A DNA stretch of 64,000 bases from Flavobacteriaceae bacterium (GTDB lineage: Bacteria > Bacteroidota > Bacteroidia > Flavobacteriales > Flavobacteriaceae): positions 21,093 through 85,092 of the forward strand of contig CANLLR010000008.1 in the NCBI GenBank assembly GCA_947491985.1. Direction: 5' to 3'. Positions 23,885 to 33,200 of this stretch are shown piece after piece (within the stretch, counting starts at the first letter, position 1; each line of letters opens with the position of its first letter). Below the pieces are notes generated by a model. It had not been told where the DNA came from and ran no database searches. It saw only the letters and a program-made list of their open reading frames with translations. A program made the position numbers and the translations under genes.

Positions 23885-26601
23885 TACAAATTATACTTCA
23901 AACTGAAAATGATATACCTCGGCTGAACCGTATATTGCGACGTTCGCGTAGAAAACTGCGAAAAACTATCATCGTTTAAGGAAGTCGTATTGAGCAAATT
24001 GGTGGCTGAGACTTTGTATTCCCACTTCGAATCTTTTGTTTTTTGATAAATCAAACTTGCCGATAAGAAATCGTATTCATTATCTGATGTTTTGTCATCG
24101 TTGTAATAATGATTGTATTCGTATTCTGCCACAAAAGAGAAACTTTTTAAGAAGTAATAATCCAATCGAGCAAAGGGTTTTTCGTTGATAAATTTGGAGT
24201 TCGGATAATCGTTTATAGTGTATTCAAAACCGACTTCTAAGTTCGGCAGATTTTTGTAATTAGTAGATGCTTTAAATGTGTAGCTCTGCAAAAAGCTTTC
24301 GTTGGTGATTAAAACTTCTTCGTTGGTAATAGGAAGCACTTGTATGTTGTTGAATTTTGACCACGTTAATCGTGTACTAAAATTAGCTTTGTAGTATTTT
24401 AAAAACGAACGGCCGTATTGGGCAATTCCGAAAATCGTTTCATCGGCAAAGGGCGAATTAAAAGGCGTTGATGTTTGATTCACTAAATCGATATCTACTT
24501 TAGATTTGATAGCATCTAGCGTTCGTGTGTAATTTACAGTAGCAAAAATGCTTTCAAAATTGAACATGTTATATTTTACGTAAGCTAATGAATGTGTTTG
24601 AGCAATGGCGTTTTCAAGTGTTCGATTACCATTGGATAAATTATTGTAATTATTAAAAACATTACCCTCAGCTAAATTTTTAATGTCGGTAAAATTATTT
24701 CTAAACGAAAAGTTATACGTTAAGGTTTCTGCTTTTTTGATTTGATATAGGACTAAAAAATCGGGCAACAATCGGTTGAAACTTTGTTTGTAACTGCTTC
24801 CCAATTGTTGGTTATTTAAGTTGTAATTGTGCAAACTCAATCCGGGTGTAATCGTGAATTTTCCGTATAATATTTTATAATGTAATCCAAGAAATATGTC
24901 GTTGAAAGTGTATTTTACGTCATTAGTATTGGATGCAAAATTCAAGTTATTGATGGTTCCGTTATCCAACGTTTGAAAGATGCTCGAATCAAAACTTTGG
25001 TACGAATACGTATTTCCCAACGTTACGTTGATGTTACTTTTTGGATTGATTACGTAATAATAATCTAGTTTCGTGTCGATTTTATTGGTTTGTACAAAAC
25101 GATTTTGAGTAATGTCGTTTCGATTTTGTAAGGTATTGTAGCCCGGAAAACTAAAAGGTCGCGATTCTAAATTAGCGTTGTAAAACGGATCTTCGTTTTG
25201 ATACAAGTGTTGCATTTCGAGCGCCAAAATATTTTTTTCATTGATTGTATTGTAAAAACTCAAATTTTGGTTAACAGAAATTGGCTCTTGTTCTTTGTAG
25301 GTGTCAATAGTTTCTGAAGTGGAAAAATTATTAAAAATGGTTTCTCTCAACAAATTATTATTTTCGTCTTGCTTTGAGTATTTGGTCAAAACATCATAAT
25401 CCATTTGAAAATTAGCATTTGGTTTGTACAACGAACTCAATTTGAATAACCCTAAATTGCTATTTTGATGCGCAATGTCGTTTCTTTTTTCGGTGGATAA
25501 AACTTCACCTGAATTTGGTCGCAAGAAATTATTGGTAGATATCGTTTCTAAATCGGTAATCGATTTTGAAAGAATAGCAAACCCAGTTAATGTCCATGAT
25601 TTTGTTGGATTGTACGAAAAGTTAGCGGCACCAAATTCGCTTTCAATTTCTTTGGCTCGATTATTACGTGTAAGTGAAATGCCCAGATCATTACTTGAGA
25701 CATTGAAGCTTGAACCACCTTTTCCCATCATATTTCTAAATCCACCTGTGAATTTAAAATAGTCGTTGATGGTAAGAGGAAGTTCGCCAATGTTATTGAA
25801 ATTGGCAATGAGGTTGATGCTGTATTTTGGACTGTAGTAAAATAACTTCGGATTGATGATGTAACGTTCATCGGAATGACCGACACCAATTCCGGCCATG
25901 GCATCACCAAACCAAAAATTCTTTTTACCCGATTTTAGTTTGATGTTCATCGCCAAATTATCCTGATTATTTTCAACGCCTTTTAGGATTGAATTTTCGT
26001 TGTAATTGCGCAGTACTTGTATTTTATCAATCGCATCTGCCGGAATATTTTTAACGCCAAGTTTGGTATCACCATCAAAAAAATCTTTGCCTTCGACCAT
26101 TAATTTGGTTACTTTTTTGCCTTCGACTTCTATTTCACCGTCGGCATTAACTTCGACTCCGGGTAGTTTTTTTAAGATGTCTTCAAGTTTTCTCTCAGTT
26201 CCTGTTTTGAACGAATCGGCGTTGTATACAATAGTATCTCCTTTTATGGAAACTGGCATTTCGCGCACAATTTCGACTTGTTCCAGCATTGTTCCTTCTT
26301 CTAAAGAAAGGACTTTGTTAATATTTTCTGTAGTCGTTTTTAGCGTAATTTCGAGGGGTTTGTATCCGATATAGCTTACTTTAATACTGTACGACGCGTT
26401 GGCTTTCAAAGCCAATTGAAATCTTCCCTTATCGTTGGTTATGCTAAAAGCATCGACCGCTTTAGTGGCTTGATTTACCGCCATAACATTGGCCATTTCG
26501 AGAGGAGCACCGTTAGTTTCGGCAACGATTCCGTCAAATTTTATTGATTGAGAAAAAGATAGGGTAGAAAAAAATAAAAAAACATATAGAAATTTATTCA
26601 T
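23884..26601 (-). CDS. outer-membrane beta-barrel protein with carboxypeptidase-regulatory-like domain
   Basis: 905 aa. Signal peptide (MNKFLYVFLFFSTLSFSQ), a CarboxypepD_reg-like Ig fold (FDGIVAETNGAPLEMANVMAVN ... YSIKVSYIGYKPLEI) at residues 20-105, a TonB-receptor-like plug remnant (VEIVREMPVSIKGDTIVYNADSFKTG, KKLPGVEVNADGEIEVEGK), then a long beta barrel (OMP_b-brl_3 type) ending in the aromatic strand YIIFSLKYNL. No obvious N-terminal TonB box was seen. It follows two GLPGLI-family genes (gap of 18 bp), suggesting the three proteins work together in the envelope. Cargo unknown. Confidence 0.82.
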   Translation of the reverse strand: MNKFLYVFLFFSTLSFSQSIKFDGIVAETNGAPLEMANVMAVNQATKAVDAFSITNDKGRFQLALKANASYSIKVSYIGYKPLEITLKTTTENINKVLSLEEGTMLEQVEIVREMPVSIKGDTIVYNADSFKTGTERKLEDILKKLPGVEVNADGEIEVEGKKVTKLMVEGKDFFDGDTKLGVKNIPADAIDKIQVLRNYNENSILKGVENNQDNLAMNIKLKSGKKNFWFGDAMAGIGVGHSDERYIINPKLFYYSPKYSINLIANFNNIGELPLTINDYFKFTGGFRNMMGKGGSSFNVSSNDLGISLTRNNRAKEIESEFGAANFSYNPTKSWTLTGFAILSKSITDLETISTNNFLRPNSGEVLSTEKRNDIAHQNSNLGLFKLSSLYKPNANFQMDYDVLTKYSKQDENNNLLRETIFNNFSTSETIDTYKEQEPISVNQNLSFYNTINEKNILALEMQHLYQNEDPFYNANLESRPFSFPGYNTLQNRNDITQNRFVQTNKIDTKLDYYYVINPKSNINVTLGNTYSYQSFDSSIFQTLDNGTINNLNFASNTNDVKYTFNDIFLGLHYKILYGKFTITPGLSLHNYNLNNQQLGSSYKQSFNRLLPDFLVLYQIKKAETLTYNFSFRNNFTDIKNLAEGNVFNNYNNLSNGNRTLENAIAQTHSLAYVKYNMFNFESIFATVNYTRTLDAIKSKVDIDLVNQTSTPFNSPFADETIFGIAQYGRSFLKYYKANFSTRLTWSKFNNIQVLPITNEEVLITNESFLQSYTFKASTNYKNLPNLEVGFEYTINDYPNSKFINEKPFARLDYYFLKSFSFVAEYEYNHYYNDDKTSDNEYDFLSASLIYQKTKDSKWEYKVSATNLLNTTSLNDDSFSQFSTRTSQYTVQPRYIIFSLKYNL

Positions 26602-26619
26602 GTGATGACTTTGTAATTA

Positions 26620-27450
26620 TTAATCGCGAGTTTGAAATATGCCGTTTCCTCCTTCAAGACTCTCCATTTTGGCTTTGTGTATAGCATCAAATTCTACTTG
26701 TGAGACTTTTTTTCCTGTATTTGGAACTTTTATTGTAGTAGTTGCATTGTTGCTTACTATAACTTTTGAACATAGAATAATCATTTCATCATCTCTAACT
26801 TCTAAAATCAAGCCTGGTAAACCCCAGTAACCGACTGGACCCAAACTAACTGGAATATCTGTAGTATACCAAGCCGTTATTTTTTTAGGCTTAGGTTCAT
26901 CCATACTAAAAAGTGATGTTTTAGTTTCTTGTTTTTTTTGACAGGCTGCATACTCTTCTTTTTCGCTATCAGAAACTGGAATCACAACTTCGGCTTTAAA
27001 GCAAGTATATTCTCCTATTTTTTTTGACTCCTCAATTAATTTCCACTCAAAAGGTTGTAGTGTTTCAACAATTAAAAACTCCTTGCCTATGATATCATCT
27101 TCACTTATTTTAGTTCCTTCCTGAATATTGATATACTTCTTTCCTTGACCTGAAAACCTTATACTTACTGAAACTCCTCCTTCTTTCGCACTTGGAACTT
27201 CTAACTTTTCCTGTTCTTCATACAACGCTTCTTTCTTATTAAAACTAAGCAGGAAGATTTTTTCAGAGGCTTTTTTCAGGGCATCTTCATAAGTATTTTT
27301 TAACATTTCATCATCATCGGATTTCACGCCTACTTCCTCAACGCCCTTTTTGAATATCCGTTTTGAAAAATAAGTCGCTTTGCCATGGAAATCTTGTGCA
27401 TTACCAGCAATAAAAACCAATACTAAAGTTAAGACGAAGATTCTTTTCAT
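26620..27450 (-). CDS. GLPGLI family protein (second of pair)
   Basis: 276-aa exported protein. Signal peptide (MKRIFVLTLVLVFIAGNAQ) and the family-defining motif GPVGYWGLPGLILEVRDDEMIILCSKV near residue 205, preceded by the typical ITAWYTTDIPVSLG. Function of the GLPGLI family is unknown; it is largely confined to Bacteroidota and often lies next to outer-membrane receptors. It is shorter than its neighbour at 27453, lacks its KKEEDKKEE linker, and the two are separated by only 2 bp. Confidence 0.88.
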   Translation of the reverse strand: MKRIFVLTLVLVFIAGNAQDFHGKATYFSKRIFKKGVEEVGVKSDDDEMLKNTYEDALKKASEKIFLLSFNKKEALYEEQEKLEVPSAKEGGVSVSIRFSGQGKKYINIQEGTKISEDDIIGKEFLIVETLQPFEWKLIEESKKIGEYTCFKAEVVIPVSDSEKEEYAACQKKQETKTSLFSMDEPKPKKITAWYTTDIPVSLGPVGYWGLPGLILEVRDDEMIILCSKVIVSNNATTTIKVPNTGKKVSQVEFDAIHKAKMESLEGGNGIFQTRD

Positions 27451-27452
27451 AC

Positions 27453-28343
27453 TTATCGTCCCATACGTATTTGCATACCGCCTCTCCCTTGACCTTGATT
27501 CATTTCGCTCATCTCTTCCATTTTTTTCACGACAATGTCGTCATATTCTTTTTGCGTCACGACTTTACCGTTGGATGGTTGTTTGATTTCTGCTTTTTCC
27601 TTCGCATTCATAACCACTTTTGAACATAGAATAGTAGTTTTTCCATCGTTAACTTCTAAAATTAATCCAGGCAACCCCCAATAGCCTTCTGGACCCTGAC
27701 TTAAAGGAATTTCTGGTGTATACCAAGCGGTAACTGTAATTTCTTTTGGCAAATCGATATCATCCATAAAGTTGGTTTTTTTGGTCGGCTCTTCTTTTTT
27801 ATCTTCTTCTTTTTTATCTTCTTCTTTTTTAGGACGGTAATTTCTGAAATCGGTTTTACTTGCCGGAATTACTGCGGTTGCTTTGTAACAAGTATAACCA
27901 CCAATAACACGCGTTTCACTTTCCATATTCCATTTGTAGGTGGTTAGGGAATCTTTTACTAAAAATTCTTTTCCCATAAACTCTTTATCAACCGTGTAGA
28001 TTTTTTCTTTTGTGTTTTTATAGTAAGTGCCACCGCCTCCCATAAAAGAAGCCATCATTCGCATACCACCGCTTTGTCCTGGCTCTTCTAATTTCTCTTC
28101 TTCTTTATAAATGGATGCTGATTTATCGAAATTTAGGATGAACGTTTTCTCAAACATTTTTTTCATTCGATCTTCAATCATTTTTTGCATGTCGGGTGTG
28201 ATATCTTTGTTTCCAGACAAACGCGATTTAAAATCAGAAGTACTTGTTTTAGACTCGTATACTGCCATTCCTTGAAAATCTTTTTGGGCGTTAGCAGTAA
28301 TAAAAACAATAAAAAGGGAAAAAGTAAAAACAATATTTTTCAT
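27453..28343 (-). CDS. GLPGLI family protein (first of pair)
   Basis: 296-aa exported protein, probably the first gene of a three-gene operon with a second GLPGLI protein and the outer-membrane barrel. Signal peptide MKNIVFTFSLFIVFITANAQ, hallmark GPEGYWGLPGLILEVNDGKTTILCSKVV, and an internal charged linker KKEEDKKEEDKKEEPTKK encoded by a short tandem repeat. The C-terminus is Met/Arg/Gly-rich (MNQGQGRGGMQIRMGR). Function unknown. Confidence 0.88.
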   Translation of the reverse strand: MKNIVFTFSLFIVFITANAQKDFQGMAVYESKTSTSDFKSRLSGNKDITPDMQKMIEDRMKKMFEKTFILNFDKSASIYKEEEKLEEPGQSGGMRMMASFMGGGGTYYKNTKEKIYTVDKEFMGKEFLVKDSLTTYKWNMESETRVIGGYTCYKATAVIPASKTDFRNYRPKKEEDKKEEDKKEEPTKKTNFMDDIDLPKEITVTAWYTPEIPLSQGPEGYWGLPGLILEVNDGKTTILCSKVVMNAKEKAEIKQPSNGKVVTQKEYDDIVVKKMEEMSEMNQGQGRGGMQIRMGR

Positions 28344-28476
28344 ATTAATTTAATATTTTTTTGAATAATAGAACAAATATGACGATTCCATCGGCAATAT
28401 GTTACCAAAGATTTGTTAAATATTTTTTTTTATAGCAGATGAAAGTTCAAATGGATTGGTGTACTTTAGCCAAACC

Positions 28477-29307
28477 ATGAAGTCGACTATTTACGACATA
28501 TTAAATAACCTTACATTAACACTAAAAAAAATAGTGTACTTTGTTATGTTGTTTAGTCATTCCTTTTGTCAATCACAATCTATTATTACAACAAAATTAG
28601 ACAGCATAAACTTTGAAGCTGATGATTTAGTTGGAACCGATGGTTTTGGAAATTATTTTTTTTTAAAAAACAATGTGCTTGTAAAAAGAAATGAAAACGG
28701 GATACAACAATATCAAAACATTTCGCTTGGTAAAATTAAAAAAGTAGATTTAATTAATCCGCTTAAAGTGTTAGTATTTTATGAAGAATTCAATGCAATT
28801 GTTTTGTTAGACAATCAAATGAACGAAATACAGAAAATTGAATTTTCTAAAAATGAAACGCCAATTATTGTCTCTGCAACAGGAATGTCGGGGCAAAATC
28901 AACTTTGGATTTACAATTCAATTGATCAACAAATTGGATTGTACGACATGGCTACAAATACCTACAAGAGCTTAGGTGTTCCCATAAAAGAAAACCTGTT
29001 ATTTTATCAAACTGATTTTAATTATTTTCATTGGATAGATACCAACAACCAATGGTTTTCTTGCTCAATATTTGGAAGAACTACAACTAATGGTTTACTT
29101 AAAAATCAGACTGGATTACAACTTTTAGACAACAACGCTATTGTTTATTTTAAAGCGAATGCGCTATACTGGTTGGACCGCAACACACATAAAGAATACA
29201 AAATTGAAATTGTTGAGAATTCCTTTAAAAATTTTTATTACAAAAACCAAATTTTATCTATTTTTACCACCCAAGGAATTACAAATTATAAAATCATACT
29301 ACCATAA
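28477..29307 (+). CDS. conserved hypothetical exported protein
   Basis: 276 aa from the ATG at 28477 (MKSTIYDILNN); the track start is a TTG seven codons earlier. An internal hydrophobic stretch (KKIVYFVMLFSHSFCQSQS) looks like a signal peptide, so translation might begin even later. The rest is made of short beta-strand repeats with regular hydrophobic/Asp spacing (VLLDNQMNEIQKIEF, LWIYNSIDQQIGLYD, LYWLDRNTHKEYKIE) that suggest a beta-propeller. Its stop overlaps the start of the deoxynucleoside kinase gene (TAATG), so the two are translationally coupled. I do not recognise a family. Confidence 0.7.
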   Translation: MKSTIYDILNNLTLTLKKIVYFVMLFSHSFCQSQSIITTKLDSINFEADDLVGTDGFGNYFFLKNNVLVKRNENGIQQYQNISLGKIKKVDLINPLKVLVFYEEFNAIVLLDNQMNEIQKIEFSKNETPIIVSATGMSGQNQLWIYNSIDQQIGLYDMATNTYKSLGVPIKENLLFYQTDFNYFHWIDTNNQWFSCSIFGRTTTNGLLKNQTGLQLLDNNAIVYFKANALYWLDRNTHKEYKIEIVENSFKNFYYKNQILSIFTTQGITNYKIILP

Positions 29308-29921
29308 TGCATATAGCAGTAGCAGGAAACATTGGCGCAGGAAAAACTACTTTAACACGATTTTTAGCAAAGCATTTTAAATGGGAACCCCATTTTGAAG
29401 ACGTAGTTGACAATCCGTATTTGGATGATTTTTACCATCAGATGGAGCGCTGGTCGTTTAACTTGCAGATTTACTTCTTAAATAGTCGTTTTCGTCAGGT
29501 GCTACAAATTCGTGAAAGTGGAAAAAAAATCATTCAGGACCGAACGATTTATGAAGATGCTCATATTTTTGCTCCCAACTTGCATGCGATGGGTTTAATG
29601 ACTAACAGGGACTTTCAAAATTACTCCTCTTTATTTGAATTGATGGAAAGTTTAGTTGCTCCGCCTGATTTGTTGATTTATTTACGAAGTTCGATTCCGA
29701 ATTTAGTTTCACAAATTCACCAACGAGGACGTGATTATGAAAACTCTATTTCTATTGATTATTTAAGTCGATTAAATGAACGTTATGAAGCATGGATTCA
29801 TACCTATGATAAAGGTAAACTTTTAATTATTGATGTTGATAATATGGATTTCGTTAATAACCCAGAAGATTTAGGAACTATCATTAATCGAATTGATGCT
29901 GAAATAAATGGTCTTTTTTAA
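29307..29921 (+). CDS. deoxynucleoside kinase (deoxyadenosine kinase type)
   Basis: Phosphorylates deoxynucleosides for the salvage route to dNTPs. 204 aa with P-loop GNIGAGKTT at residues 7-15, the substrate-site segment EDVVDNPYLDDFY, the catalytic region QDRTIYEDAHIFA (DRS/DRT motif), and the lid RGRDYENSI. The length fits the dCK/dGK-like family. Whether it prefers dA, dG or dC cannot be decided by eye. It overlaps the preceding hypothetical gene by one base. Confidence 0.9.
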   Translation: MHIAVAGNIGAGKTTLTRFLAKHFKWEPHFEDVVDNPYLDDFYHQMERWSFNLQIYFLNSRFRQVLQIRESGKKIIQDRTIYEDAHIFAPNLHAMGLMTNRDFQNYSSLFELMESLVAPPDLLIYLRSSIPNLVSQIHQRGRDYENSISIDYLSRLNERYEAWIHTYDKGKLLIIDVDNMDFVNNPEDLGTIINRIDAEINGLF

Positions 29922-30245
29922 CGATGATTTCATTAGTGATAGTCAAACAAATTATTTAGAATACATTATAAAACATTACTTAACCGTTAATTTTTAGCTT
30001 TCTTTAGGTAAATTAAAAAATTAACATTAATTTGGTCACGAATTAATAAAAACTATGGCAATACTTTACTCTTCAGATAAAAACATCTTCCTTTTTTAAT
30101 TTTAAAAAATGCTGTACCTCCTACAGTAGGAAGTATACTTTTTCACATATAGTAAAATTTCGCCTAGTATTATAATTGTATCGAATAGGAATTTATTCTA
30201 TCGAAAGCACATGGAAATTTAAACACATTAACTAACGTAATACCT
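29922..30245. other. gene-free upstream region of the large T9SS protein
   Basis: A 324-bp A/T-rich leader region without an ORF. Contains a short perfect dyad TCCTAC-A-GTAGGA near 30118 and an imperfect one around CGAATAGG/CTATCG near 30182. No clear TAnnTTTG box was found. Presumably it holds the promoter and 5' UTR of the downstream gene. Confidence 0.4.
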
Positions 30246-33200
30246 ATGAAAACAAGAAGTAAGATTAAAAATTTAAGAATTGCACTATTGACTGCATTCT
30301 TGATTATGTTCTCTTTTAGCGGTTTTTCTCAAGCTTGTACAGGCAATCAGTTAACCTTGAGCATTAAAAACTTAGCCCAAACTAGCACCACACTAGAGTA
30401 CGATGTTTTTGTTAGAAATACCGGATCTACAAGCATCAAGTTATCGGCATTGGCTGGAAATGTTCGTTTTCCTACTGGTATGTTAACAACCGGAACACTA
30501 ACAGTAGTAGAACAACCTTCTGCAACTGGAAACTTTTCTGGTATCGCTAACTTAGCTCCAAATCTTACCATTGCATCACAACAAGCAAGATGGACAAACA
30601 CACCTCCAGTTGGAGAAGCTGTTGCAATACCTTTGCCTGCCAATTCAGATTTGAAATTTGCACGATTTAGAATAACAAATACAGGCACTCCATGGAGTAA
30701 CTTTCCTGCACAATTGACACTCTCTACTGGTGGAACAGGAATATCACTTAACATAGTTACCGTATATTGTAATGGAAACCCAAATTCAACTCCAATATCA
30801 CTTGCCACTTCAACAATTGCATTAGAAAATCCAAACAGCATTGTTTTAGGACCCGCAAATATTTGTTTTTCTACAGGAAGTGCTGCTACCAATCCAGAAT
30901 CTTGTACTGGACTTAACGATGGAATTGCTATTATAACAATGTCGCCTATTCCTACTGATTTATCAGCGTCTTATATTTTAGATGGAGGAGCCGCTGTTCC
31001 TGTTACTTTAACAAGTGGTGGTGCATTTACCATTACTGGTTTATCCACAAGTGCCCATACTTTAAGCATAACGGGGAGTGGTACATGTACAACTCCTGTT
31101 TCAGTTCCGTTTACGATTGGCACTACTACGGCAGTAACTCCTACATTTTCTCAAGTTACCCCGATTTGTAGTGGCGATGTTTTGGCTGCACTTCCAACAA
31201 CTTCAACCAATGGCGTGATAGGAACTTGGGCTCCAGCATTAAATAACACCACTACAACCATATATACTTTTACTCCCGATTCTGGAGAATGCGCTACAAC
31301 AGCCACAATGACTATCACAGTAAATCCAAGCATTACTCCTACTTTTACTCAAGTAGCCCCTATATGTTCAGGAATAACTTTAACTGCTTTACCAACAACA
31401 TCAAGCAACGCTATAACAGGTACTTGGTCTCCAGCATTAAACAATACTACAACAACTACATATACTTTTACACCAGATGCTGGTCAATGTGCCACAACAG
31501 CCACTATGACCATCACGGTTAATCCAAGCACCAATGTTACAACAACTATTTCCGCTTGTGGAACCTACACTTGGAGTGAAAATGGTGTAACCTATACAAC
31601 TAGTGGTGTTTATACAATTCCAGGAACATTACAAAGTGGCATTTTCAATAATGCTTCAACTTGGGCTAGTACAGCAGCAGCAAATGGAGCTGTTGTATCA
31701 ACTAATGCTTTAAGCGGATTACCACAAACTCCTCCAGCAAGCGTAACTGTTGGTAGTACCAGTGTAACTTTCAGTGCTCCAGGCGGTTTATATTCTAGCG
31801 GAACATTTGTAGGTACGAATTCGCCAAATGAACCACTAACAATGACATTCACGCCTCCAGTATATGGTGTTGCTGGAAATTATTTTGTAACCAACATAAC
31901 TGACAACGTAATTGCTGGTACGATTACCATTGCTTATTCAAACGGAACTACAGACACCCAAGCTGTAAGTGCTGTCACTGATTATTTTGGATTTTTTAAT
32001 GGTTCATCTATTAGTAGCGTGACTATTACACCAGTTGCAACTGCACCTGCTGTGAATCGTTATGTATCAATAAATAACTTAAGTGTAGCTGTCGCGCCAG
32101 CTTGTTTTACGGAAACTTTAGATTTGACTATAATTCCTCAGGTAACTCCTGCATTTACTCAAGTCTCTCCGATTTGTTTGGGTGCTACTTTGGCTGCTTT
32201 GCCAACTACATCAACTAATAGTATTATAGGTACATGGACACCAGCTATTGACAATACAGCTACAACCACTTACACATTTACTCCAACTGTTGGACAATGT
32301 GCTACAACAGCAACAATGACCATAACGGTAAATCAACCAACAGTGCCAACATTTACACAAGTTGCACCAATTTGTTCAGGTGCTACTTTGGCAGCTTTAC
32401 CAACTACATCAAACAACGCTATAACAGGTGCTTGGAGTCCAGTAATAAGCAATACAGCTACAGCTACGTATACATTCACACCTGATGCTGGCCAATGTGC
32501 AACAACATCTACAATGACTATAGTTGTAAATCCGCTTCCAATAGTAACTTTTTCGGCTAACCCATTCCCTGTTTGTGCAGGAACGAGTTCTGTACTATCC
32601 GCGAATGTAAACAATGCTACTCCAACTATCAGTACAAGTTCACAAACATTCAGCATGAATGCTGGTCTTATTGGCACTCCTATTACAACCCCATTAACAG
32701 GTTCATTAATCAACACCATAACCAATGGGTGTGATCCTTTTACTCCAGGTTCATTAAATGGAAAAATTGCATTAATACAACGTGGCACTTGTGCTTTTAG
32801 CGTTAAAGTTCAAAATGCTCAAGATGCTGGTGCAGTAGCTGTTGTTATTTACAACAATGTTGCTGGTGTTATAATCCCAGGAGGAACCGCTCCAACTGTA
32901 ACTATACCAGTTTACGGAATAACTCTTGCAGACGGACAAGCACTTATCGCTGGAATGACAGCTAATGAAGTTAATGTAACACTCAATCCTGCTCCACCAG
33001 TTACTTACTTATGGGGTAATGGCGATACTACTCAAACTACAAATACAGGTGTTTTGAATGCGAACACCGATTTTACTGTAACAGTTACTAGTACATTAAC
33101 AGGATGTTCTTCTACTACAACAGTAACAGTACCTGTAACTCCTTTAACTGTTCCGACTTTTAATACAGTGGCTGCTATTTGTGCAGGAGAAACATTAGCA

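Noticed and set aside
30347-30892. 181-aa minus-strand ORF inside the T9SS protein gene
   Set aside because: Shadow of a Thr-rich coding sequence (ACA/ACT codons read as TGT/AGT) with no family motif; several similar shadows occur along the gene.
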